A stretch of DNA of 64,000 nucleotides, from NCBI GenBank assembly GCA_004352715.1, contig SCFE01000026.1, forward strand, positions 2,191,793-2,255,792, read 5' to 3'. The position numbers were made by a program, and so were the translations under genes. This DNA is from Hofstenia miamia (lineage: Eukaryota > Xenacoelomorpha > Acoela). The notes beneath the pieces are model-generated. The model ran no database searches and was not told the origin of the DNA. It saw only the letters and a list, made by a program, of their open reading frames with translations. This document shows positions 55,684 through 64,000 of the stretch, in pieces (position 1 is the first letter of the stretch; every line of letters begins with the position of its first letter).

Positions 55684-56224
55684 CAGCTTCATGCTGGTAT
55701 CCCTCTCAGCTCGGGGAACTCACCAGTTCCCAGGGAGTCTGAGAGCTTTCCTCATGACTCTAGCTGTACCTAACAATGCTGCCTTCTGTGNTGGTCTCCG
55801 TGCTTCTATTACCTTGCTCGTCTGGATGTTGAAGTCCCACATTATCTTAACCTTATCATTCTCCCTGTGGCTTGTGCTCATACCACTTGTCTCCTGCTTC
55901 TAACCCATGCTGCCTGCTCAAGCTCAAATGTACCATTCGTCCCACCTTTTCATGCATGAACTTATACTCATTCTGCGCCAACTTCTCACACCCTGTTATC
56001 AGATGATCTACTGTCTCCGCCTCTTTCTTACATAGCCTACACTTATCACTTACTTCTACTCTTCTGTCTATATGCTTCTTCACCCAGTTTGTTCTCATTG
56101 CTTGCTCCTGTGCTGCCGTTATCAGTGCTTCTGTTTCTCTTTTCAGTCCTACCTTCTTTAACCTCTTGTTGCTTTCTTCTCTGTCACATTTTCTGTGTTC
56201 CTCCAGTATTCTCAATGCATCACC
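55684..56224 (-). mobile_element. 3' end of an R2/Hero-type (restriction-like endonuclease) LINE
   Basis: Minus strand: LRILEEHRKCDREESNKRLK, AAQEQAMRTNWVKKHIDRRV, then a CCHC finger CRLCKKEAETVDHLITGC, the tail EKLAQNEYKFMHEKVGRM and KVKIMWDFNIQTSKVIEARR followed by P. This is the C-terminal zinc finger plus start of a PD-(D/E)XK endonuclease, as in R2, Hero and related LINEs. A single N at 55791 follows the R-R-P, and the sequence beyond is already the end of the protein (LLGTARVMRKALRLPGNW), so the catalytic core is deleted or collapsed there. Confidence 0.85.
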
Positions 56225-56394
56225 TTCTGCCTATACTTTATTTAATTTTATTTTTATAAAACGAAACAAAATGCCGTGCTATGATGCTCGGCTGGCAACT
56301 GAGTACTGATGAAATCCCTGGCTTATTTGGAGTAGTGTGGTGGCGCACAGTCATGCTGAAAAATAACAGACTGCATTTTTCGTTTCTGTCTTAG
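56225..56394 (-). mobile_element. Tc1/mariner-related fragment, first copy (overlaps gap)
   Basis: Minus strand includes the QHDCAPPHYSK motif seen again at 56685-56854. It ends at the 18-N gap (56395-56412). Confidence 0.7.
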
Positions 56395-56412
56395 NNNNNN
56401 NNNNNNNNNNNN

Positions 56413-56704
56413 TGCATGAACTTATACTCATTCTGCGCCAACTTCTCACACCCTGTTATCAGATGATCTACTGTCTCCGCCTCTTTCTTACATAGCCTAC
56501 ACTTATCACTTACTTCTACTCTTCTGTCTATATGCTTCTTCACCCAGTTTGTTCTCATTGCTTGCTCCTGTGCTGCCGTTATCAGTGCTTCTGTTTCTCT
56601 TTTTAGTCCTGCCTTCTTTAACCTCTTGTTGCTTTCTTCTCTGTCACATTTTCTGTGTTCCTCCAGTATTCTCAATGCATCACCTTCTGCCTATACTTTA
56701 TTTA
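56413..56704 (-). mobile_element. R2/Hero-type LINE end, second copy
   Basis: Same zinc-finger frame as 56215-55953 (CRLCKKEAETVDHLITGC), one residue different (KKAGLKRE for KKVGLKRE), and cut on its low side by the gap. Confidence 0.85.
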
Positions 56705-57293
56705 ATTTTATTTTTATAAAACGAAACAAAATGCCGTGCTATGATGCTCGGCTGGCAACTGAGTACTGATGAAATCCCTGGCTTATTTGGAGTAGTGTGG
56801 TGGCGCACAGTCATGCTGAAAAATAACAGACTGCATTTTTCGTTTCTGTCTTAGTTGTGGTAACATATGTTCACGAAGCATACTGGTGTAATTATCCATA
56901 ATTTGCACTGAATGCCATCCACAAACATAGTTTTTCCGGGTGCAAGCCTTCTGTTATTACTTGCCGAGGGTTCGCATACGCCATATGGTACAATTATAAC
57001 GGTTGACCATTAAATCCATAGAAAAATAGAACTCATCTGACCAAAGCACATTACTGAGCAAATTAGCATTAGCTAAAATCCTTTGTAAAAATTCCATTTT
57101 GTTGCATAATTTTAACATTTGCAGTGTCTAAATCCATGTCTAAAGTTAAGAAGTGCTGGAAAAATAACAAAATAGTTATGCATAACATAAATTCCCTTTA
57201 TGTAGTTATAAAATGACGAAATATTTCATCATCTTTTCTGTGATTGGTTGAATTTTTTAATTAGTTTAAAAGTCAAGTTACTTTTGACACACC

Positions 57294-57294
<1 letters not shown>
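56705..57294 (-). mobile_element. Tc1/mariner transposase remnant (family B)
   Basis: Minus strand reads QMLKLCNKMEFLQRILAN, then LLSNVLWSDEFYFSMDLMVN with the S-D-E motif (first catalytic Asp) and RYNCTIWRMRTLGK before a stop; after a frameshift, MQSVIFQHDCAPPHYSK holds the second catalytic Asp. The third acidic residue is missing beyond about 56720. The terminal repeat CAGGGTGTGTCAAAAGTAAC lies inverted at 57269-57296, close to but distinct from family A. The other end is lost, apparently through joining to the LINE. Confidence 0.8.

Positions 57295-57295
<1 letters not shown>

Positions 57296-57328
<33 letters not shown>
57296..57328. repeat. (TA)n run between two mariner-type ends
   Basis: About 32 bases of TA separate the terminal repeat of family B from the left terminal repeat of the family A copy. 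Confidence 0.95.
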
Positions 57329-57332
<4 letters not shown>

Positions 57333-57732
57333 GTAACAAAAGTAACCAGACGCTTCATTTTACGAGAAATCTAACTTTATTCAGAAGAGTAGGAATAAAA
57401 AACGAATCATTCATTGTAAAATATTCAGTGTAGCGAATCTAAAACAACTTACTGAGGTTATAATGTCCAAAACGATGAATCATAAAAGAAGAAAGTGTTC
57501 ATAGAGAATGTTCAAAATGATGACCATCATGTTCAATACATTTGCAAATCCAGTCAAGAACAGACCGGCACACCTTGTTCACCAAATCTAATGCTATTGC
57601 ACGAATTTCATCGGTAATAGCATTCTTCAGATCGTCCATAGTGTGTGGGTTTCTACCATAAACTTTTATCTTTAGTAAGTAAGCCTTTATCACTNNNNNN
57701 NNNNAGCGTCTGGTTACTTTTGTTACACCCTG
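57327..57732 (-). mobile_element. Internally deleted Tc1/mariner element (family A), copy 2
   Basis: Ends AGGGTGTAACAAAAGTAACC and GTTACTTTTGTTACACCCTG. The minus strand carries the transposase C-terminus KVYGRNPHTMDDLKNAITDE and ending CIEHDGHHFEHSL at about 57693-57499. Ten N (57695-57704) lie near the right end. (TA) runs flank it on both sides (57296-57328 and 57733-57758). Confidence 0.88.
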
Positions 57733-57758
57733 TATATATATATATATATATATATATG

Positions 57759-58042
57759 CCTACATTTCTGCATAACTTCTTCTAACACGATTTCTCCACA
57801 TTCATTTCAGAATAATTCCCCGCAAAACGTTTAATATCTAAAATCAATTGAGTCAATGTTAACTAAGAAAGATTCTCTCTTTGTTTGCCTCTACAGCTGT
57901 TTCAAAGTTTTGTCAAAATCAATTAATGTGCTAGTAACTTGTTTGTTGTTTTATACATTAATATCAGCATGACCTCGTTAAACTACAAAGATCAAGATAC
58001 TATTACAAATTTAATAATTTATAGCTGCTTTGTGATTTTTAC
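57759..58042. other. Intronic sequence
   Basis: AT-rich; no repeat recognised. Confidence 0.4.
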
Positions 58043-58150
58043 CTGCTCTTCTTTGACGGATGGTGAAATATCTGAAGGCTTCTGTGAATCGATTACTTTA
58101 CTAGTATTAGATATCATTATATTATCCTGACTTTTGCTTAACCGTCGTGC
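58043..58150 (-). CDS. RhoGEF gene exon: basic/Ser-rich linker
   Basis: The acceptor AAGTTTAG (58151-58152) is followed by 36 codons, ARRLSKSQDNIMISNTSKV then IDSQKPSDISPSVKEEQ, with a strong donor CAG|GTAAAA. Phase 0 at both ends, which fits the phase-0 start of the exon at 54813. R-R-L-S is a candidate basophilic-kinase site. The segment has the same polar character as the next exon and lies where Trio-like proteins have a long linker before the second DH domain. The alternative, an exon of another minus-strand gene, is less likely given the phase match. Confidence 0.7.
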
Positions 58151-58152
58151 CT

Positions 58153-58506
58153 AAACTTTTTTATAAAAACAAACTTTCAAAATTTAAAATATCAACTGAA
58201 AATGAAATTAAATTTGTGAACTTCTGCTATAATTTTGATTTTTGTCATCCCTGAAATAATATCAATTGCTTTTGTTTGGATGCATTTATTAGTGATGCTT
58301 TAAAGATGAAAGATATAAAAGGAGTACATATCATTCTTTGAAATATCGATATTACGTTTAAAATGTAAACACACTTTGATATAAAAAGAATACATAATTT
58401 TGACTTAAATCTATTTATCATTGAAAAAATTAAACAAAATGAGAACTTATATCATACACACAAAGATCTATCATTCAATTGACGCTTGCAAAAATTGAAA
58501 AGTAAA
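58153..58506. other. Intronic or upstream AT-rich sequence
   Basis: Nothing recognised. Confidence 0.3.
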
Positions 58507-58866
58507 TGCATAATTTTTTTTGAAAATATTAATTTAAAAATTTTAATGATTAATTAAATTCATGATTTATCGTAATGACTTGCTATAGATGCTAAGGCTG
58601 TACATATACAATTATTTTTGAACTACTTATAATTTTTTTGAAAACTTCAATTTGAAAATTTTAATAATTAATTAAATCCGTGATTTATCGTAATGACCTG
58701 TTAAAAATGCTAAGGCTGGACAAATACAATTTTTTTTAATTATGCATTATTTTTTTTTGAAAAAATTAATTTGAAAATTTTAATAATTAATTAAATGCAT
58801 GATTTACCATAATGACCTTTTTTATAAATGCTAAAGCTGGACATATACAAATATTTTTGCATTATG
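58507..58866. repeat. About 118-bp tandem repeat, three copies
   Basis: Three units begin near 58512, 58630 and 58747; each has TTTTTGAAAA, AAAATTTTAATNATTAATTA, GATTTAYCRTAATGAC and ATGCTAARGCTG. Divergence between units is moderate, so the array is old. Confidence 0.85.
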
Positions 58867-60732
58867 CATAATTTTCTTGTGATTGGAAACTTACAATTCA
58901 CACTTCACTGGATCTGTTCATGTTTTTCAGATTTAAAAAATTTGCAACTAAAAGTAATTATTTTAAGTTTTACATTGCCATACATTTGCCATAAGACATG
59001 TGCATAGAATATCAATGGCAGAAGTATATGAAATATATATTTTTTTGAAAAAGCAGAAATCAAAGTGTTAATAATTGAAAATGTAAAATTCAACAACAGC
59101 CTGCGCTAATAAATAAAAACAATGAACTTTGCAGCAAATTATGATGTTCAATGAACATAGATATTTCTTGAACCTAGTTGTTCAATTGGCAATACTTAGT
59201 AATACAAAAAACCTTTCGATTAATGAAGCAAACACATATGTGTATACTAGAGAGTGACATCGGTTACCCAAATAAATCCGACTTGACTTCGGAGTTCGGG
59301 TCGGGTACCGAGCGTGGGAAATATCAGCAAAGTTTAGATTTATTGATCAAAAAATTACTGATGTTAATAACCATGCGATTTGAGAAGGATTCAAGTCATT
59401 AAGTAAACCTAATGAATTACATAATCAGAAAATGACTAAGTTAATAACCATTTGATTGGAGAAACATCCAAGACGTTGAATATTGCGGAACTGAGTCTGT
59501 TTCGAGTCTGGTAGGATTCGAGTAGTAAGTTTTCGGGACGGATAAGGTCGGATTTGAGTCCAAGATAAACGTATATTCTTACTATCGATTGTATACGTGA
59601 AAAAATGAAGAACAAAAGATTTGTTGATATTTACTCTTCTGCATGCATTGAGGTATTCATCAAGTGATGCTTTGTACCATATATTTAAATTTTGTCAAAT
59701 ACACAAAAAAATACTGATTCTACAACGAGTCTGTTATGGAGGTGCGCACGTTGCACAATTTTCATAATCTTTGCAATACACCTTTGCACAGAATTTTTTG
59801 CAAATTTATTGCACTGCACCCAAAAGATCACTCATATTGATAATACACGTGTCCCGCATTCTTTACATAATAGTGCAAATAAAAATCATCGGTTGATGCA
59901 ATAATTGCTTTAGTCACCGCCACTGCAGTGCAGATTACACGTGTTTCATTTCGTCTCGTCGCATCTCAACGCGGTGTAACGCAATGAGCACTCCCACAGC
60001 GCAAGCCTCAAATATATTGACAAAGGATAATGAAGTCAATTGCATAACTGAAAAAAGAAACCATTTGTGCTACTTTTACCATTCAAAACGATGAAACACT
60101 GCAAGCTCACAAATTTATTTATTAGTAAATTCACATATTAACATTTCCAAACGCAGTCAACCATGGACTTTTAAAATCGGGCAAAAATAAGAATTTTTGT
60201 AAGCTACATTTTACTTACCTACCTTCATGAAAACTGAAATATTTCATGTATTCATTGAAAAAACCTAATGTCATAGAATTTTAAAAAAATAACTTTTGAC
60301 ATTATTGCTCCAGGCTCACGATTTTTGCAGTACATACAACTACCAGCTACTTAGATCTTAGTTTTCTGAAGATAGCTCTCCCTGAAGGACTTTGGATGGT
60401 CGAGTCTTTTTAACCCCACTCTCAAAGGCTCTTAAATTTAAGAAACTCCCTATGCTTTGCAGATATAAGTGTCGCTAATCTTCGAAACGAAATCTCGCTT
60501 TCTCCATGAATTATTTCACATAATATTAGAAATACCAGAGTATTATTTAGACTGATCGACCTAATTTTGAAAACGAATTTTGCCAGACAACTCATTAGTA
60601 ATCAAATTTTAAATGTCCATATGTATTTTTTGAAATGTGTTTTTGCTTGTAGTTTGAAAACATATTTGACGACAATAAAAATGCTATGGGCCTATTCAAA
60701 TGTTTGTAAAAAAATATATAATAAAATAAACA

Positions 60733-60772
<40 letters not shown>

Positions 60773-61289
60773 GTAAATTTATACAATACGGAAAACAAAC
60801 CTTTATTTGTTTATTATCTAATAAAACAATATACATTAGGGGACGGTAATACACTTCATGCATTCGAAACATACATCCAACATTGAGCACCTACACAAAC
60901 ATCCACTCAAACATTATTATATTATAATATATTGTACATATTAATTTGTAGTTATTTATTTGTTTATATTTTATTTTTCTTTTGTTATGTGTTAGTTTGT
61001 ATAATTTTGTATACATTGAGCAATAAATAAATTTGCTTTGCCTCTTATATTACACATTATTATGAACATTTATACCATAATATTACTTTGAGCACACAAG
61101 AAATTTATTGTAATTATAACAAAACGACATGTTCTCAACTCATATTGTTGTCAAATTAATCAAACACTTTGCATAATTTGGGTAAATAAGAAGTTGGCTT
61201 AAAGTAATATTTCATCAGAGAAGTTGAATGTATGTCTTCGGTGTATGAACTGTTATGCATGTGAAGAACAAAAGAGGTGCAGCTTATAT
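58867..61289. other. AT-rich stretch with scattered repeat words
   Basis: No gene supported. GC-richer words at 59285-59320 (GAGTTCGGGTCGGGTACC) and 59500-59560 may be a decayed small element. A (TA) run lies at 60738-60770. Confidence 0.35.
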
Positions 61290-61620
61290 AGTCGAAAAAG
61301 GAAGGCAAAACAAAGGCCAAGACAGGGTTGTCCAAAAAACTGTTGTTACAAATCCTGATGCTTCTCTTTCACAAATTAATTAAACATAAAAAAATTGAGA
61401 TTTATCTTAGGACTGTAAGAAAAAGCTGCATCCATTTGGGTTTACATTTTAATCAAATAAGCCAAGAAAAGTGCAAGAGCTTTCAATAGCACTGAAGAAC
61501 AAGAGATTTGCATTTGCAGATCAATTCAAGAATTGGACTAAGGAACAGTGTCAAATTGTGGTATTTGCTTATGAAAACGACTTTTGAGTATACATCTGGG
61601 TCTCAACAACATTAAATTTA
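61290..61620 (+). pseudogene. Tc1-like transposase remnant
   Basis: The frame KNKRFAFADQFKNWTKEQC followed by QIVVFAYEND matches the K-R-L-x-F-A-x-x-x-x-x-W-T-x-x-x-W-x-x-V-x-F-S-D-E segment of Tc1 transposases, with the catalytic S-D-E worn to A-Y-E. Upstream, RKKLHPFGFTF resembles the preceding R-R-x-L-x-x-x-G. Terminal repeats were not found. Confidence 0.6.
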
Positions 61621-62070
61621 AAAACTGGCACTCTTTATTGTTTATAAAAGAAGTCTGCACAGAATTATCGTAATATCTCAAGATCGAGAGGGCATGACGT
61701 TTTTTACGTTCAGCATTGTTCTTTTTTATTCATTAAGCATGTTATATAATTTCTCCACGTTTGGGACCCCAGGCTTTTGCAAATTTACAAAAACCTATTT
61801 TAGGAATAGCCTTAATAAATATAGTAAAATTTAATAACAAAAATAATTCTAAGTGCATCCTTTACATTAGTAAGGGCCCAGAAATTTAGAAAAAATCTGG
61901 TGTTCATAATAATATGGCCCATGCTGTATATATAGCATAAGACATTTTTTTCATAATGTAAAAATTCCTTAAAATGGATGTATGTAAATTTATATATGAA
62001 CGAATAAATGCATTTACCTGCAGTAAAATATGTGTTTTTATTGTAAAGGAAATGATATGATGACTCTTAC
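61621..62070. other. AT-rich stretch
   Basis: No gene or repeat supported. Confidence 0.3.
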
Positions 62071-62135
62071 GTTGCGAATGGAAGACTTCGAGCTCAACTC
62101 GATAGTATATAAAGTGAAATAGCTAGTGTCTGTTC
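62071..62135 (-). CDS. Possible further upstream exon of the RhoGEF gene
   Basis: The acceptor TTTATTATTCCCAG (62136-62137) and the donor AAC|GTAAGA are both strong. Between them only one frame is open: two bases of a split codon, then TDTSYFTLYTIELSSKSSIR and Asn. It ends in phase 0, as the exon at 58150 requires. The open frame extends further upstream (DYTVTVRLKALLFPG), so a longer exon with another acceptor is possible. I recognise no domain, and identity rests on splice sites and phase alone. Confidence 0.35.
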
Positions 62136-62137
62136 CT

Positions 62138-62838
62138 GGGAATAATAAAGCTTTCAATCTGACGGTCACTGTATAATCTTGCTTCAGGAAATTTCCCAGG
62201 GGATTCTATGTTAATATTAGGAAGAAGTGTCGAAGGAAACACTGTTTTTGAAGTCTCTAGAGTTTAAGATTGATACCAATTCTGTTAAAATCAAGATGAG
62301 AACGTTCATTCTGTAACCTCCCATTTAAAAAACTCAACTCACTTTATTGTTGAAACCTTGTAACCATTTTCCATTATAATTAAAATCAGAGAAGACTGTT
62401 CTCAGAAACCACTGAATCTTGGACTCTATTGTCGTACAAACATAAATAGACATTATTAACGCGATCCTTTACTTAAACTTGATTGCATCATTTGAAGTTT
62501 AATCGTACCTTACCCAAAATCTAAAATGCAAATGATGAGAATTATGGTATTAGATCGCACATAATTGGGTGTATTATATGTAAAAATGCATAAACATTTC
62601 AAAACGTTATTTACAATGTGCAAGCGAATTACATTATAAGCTAATATATTGTACTTAAATAAAAACGAGAAATACAATTTGCAATGTTTGAAAGAAAATT
62701 GTATAAATTATGTTGAAATCTATTTTTATAGGTTAGAAACTTAATATTTTGCTCTTGATCTTGTTAAATATTGGAATAATGACATTTCTGATTATATACA
62801 GAACCCCTACAACAGACATTTATTTGCATGGATGAAAC

Positions 62839-62840
<2 letters not shown>
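62138..62840. other. AT-rich stretch
   Basis: No gene or repeat supported. Confidence 0.3.
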
Positions 62841-62841
<1 letters not shown>

Positions 62842-62880
<39 letters not shown>

Positions 62881-63358
62881 GTTATAATATGTCGCTATGT
62901 ACCTACAAATTTCAAAAAAAGTGTACAAAGGGACATATCAGGGCGTACATAGCGACGTATAAAAAAATGAGCAGAAATGTGCAAAAAAAATTGCTGCATG
63001 ACATTGGTTGGTTGTTAATCGCTATATTTAATAAAATTCGAACTATGTTTGTGCAATACACTATAAGTTAGCCAACTTCCGGCTGAATTATTCACTGAAT
63101 TGTTGAGTAATTATAGAGTTGTACTTAGGCTGCCATTTTCAATAAAATTTGTGTTTGTTCCAAAACAGAGTTTCAAATAGTAGTCTGTACTTCCATTGAG
63201 ATTACTGTAGGCGTGATTATCATATAATATTTTTTAACAACAATAAATGTTGCTGGTACATAGCGACATATACAAATTTTGCGATGCGTACATAGTGACA
63301 TATATAATTTGTTAAGCGTACATTGTGACATAGTATAACTATATATATATATATATAT
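62842..63358. repeat. (TA)n and GTACATAGCGACATAT-type repeats next to a gap
   Basis: A (TA) run at 62842-62872 is followed by the inverted motif at 62891-62902 and direct copies at 62945, 63256, 63288 and 63318. The last three are spaced 32 and 30 bases, a small tandem array running toward another (TA) run and the terminal gap. Confidence 0.75.
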
Positions 63359-64000
63359 NNNNNNNNNNNNNNNNNNNNNNNNNNNNNNNNNNNNNNNNNN
63401 NNNNNNNNNNNNNNNNNNNNNNNNNNNNNNNNNNNNNNNNNNNNNNNNNNNNNNNNNNNNNNNNNNNNNNNNNNNNNNNNNNNNNNNNNNNNNNNNNNNN
63501 NNNNNNNNNNNNNNNNNNNNNNNNNNNNNNNNNNNNNNNNNNNNNNNNNNNNNNNNNNNNNNNNNNNNNNNNNNNNNNNNNNNNNNNNNNNNNNNNNNNN
63601 NNNNNNNNNNNNNNNNNNNNNNNNNNNNNNNNNNNNNNNNNNNNNNNNNNNNNNNNNNNNNNNNNNNNNNNNNNNNNNNNNNNNNNNNNNNNNNNNNNNN
63701 NNNNNNNNNNNNNNNNNNNNNNNNNNNNNNNNNNNNNNNNNNNNNNNNNNNNNNNNNNNNNNNNNNNNNNNNNNNNNNNNNNNNNNNNNNNNNNNNNNNN
63801 NNNNNNNNNNNNNNNNNNNNNNNNNNNNNNNNNNNNNNNNNNNNNNNNNNNNNNNNNNNNNNNNNNNNNNNNNNNNNNNNNNNNNNNNNNNNNNNNNNNN
63901 NNNNNNNNNNNNNNNNNNNNNNNNNNNNNNNNNNNNNNNNNNNNNNNNNNNNNNNNNNNNNNNNNNNNNNNNNNNNNNNNNNNNNNNNNNNNNNNNNNNN
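63359..64000. other. Assembly gap to the window end
   Basis: 642 N. Confidence 0.99.

Larger units (their letters stand above)
55953..56854. repeat. 442-bp duplication across an 18-N gap
   Basis: 55953-56394 and 56413-56854 match with two substitutions visible (TTTTCAGTCCTACC against TTTTTAGTCCTGCC near 56145 and 56605). Such low divergence across a gap suggests two haplotypes or overlapping contigs. Confidence 0.92.

Noticed and set aside
60350-60430. Possible minus-strand exon reading AFESGVKKTRPSKVLQGELS
   Set aside because: The acceptor-like AAATTTAAG is acceptable, but the frame stops at TAA soon after and no GT donor lies in range, so no complete exon can be drawn.
1-64000. tRNA, rRNA or snRNA genes
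   Set aside because: I looked for tRNA box B-like GGTTCRAANCC with a matching box A and for conserved rRNA or snRNA words, and found none; a covariance-model scan would be needed to exclude them.

Overview
The window is AT-rich nuclear DNA from an invertebrate animal. It has split genes with GT-AG introns, CR1-like and restriction-like-endonuclease LINEs, a Gypsy-type LTR element, Tc1/mariner, hAT and Harbinger-like DNA transposons, abundant (TA)n runs and a short TTAGGG-type telomeric tract. I could not place it in a phylum. It is a draft assembly with about nine N-gaps and several single-N joins. Sequence next to many of these joins is repeated on the other side, so some 'duplications' are probably overlapping contig ends or unmerged haplotypes.

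Only two host genes can be supported. Plus strand, 144-2133: a two-exon gene for a 135-residue secreted protein with a signal peptide, an Arg/Gly-rich stretch and a Tyr/Gly-rich tail; no long open frame reveals it. Minus strand, about 62.1 kb down to 26.9 kb: part of a large multi-exon gene for a Rho guanine-nucleotide exchange factor whose DH domain resembles the second DH-PH unit of Trio/Kalirin. Five exons chain in phase (58150-58043, 54813-54689, 45036-44793, 40385-40296, 38638-38369). A PH-domain exon lies at 27098-26924, and the exon that should join it to the DH part was not found. A third, unrecognised coding-like unit occurs three times at 20.7-22.7 kb.

Layout. 0-3 kb: secreted-protein gene. 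3-11 kb: decayed CR1-like LINEs; the one at 9.2-11.0 kb has a PHD-like ORF1 and a 2A-type GDIESNPGP motif just before its endonuclease. 11-20 kb: AT-rich spacer, (TA)/(CATA) microsatellite with a gap, and a minus-strand LINE. 20-34 kb: the triplicated unit, minisatellites, a 78-bp tandem array split by a 305-bp inverted-repeat element carrying telomeric repeats, and GAGCC-rich MITEs. 34-64 kb: the RhoGEF gene, whose introns hold mariner elements, MITEs, a broken Gypsy element (46.8-51.6 kb), a hAT transposase remnant, an R2/Hero-type LINE end and tandem repeats.

The mobile elements are nearly all broken. Several insertions can be dated relative to one another, because target-site duplications and restored reading frames are visible in the sequence.
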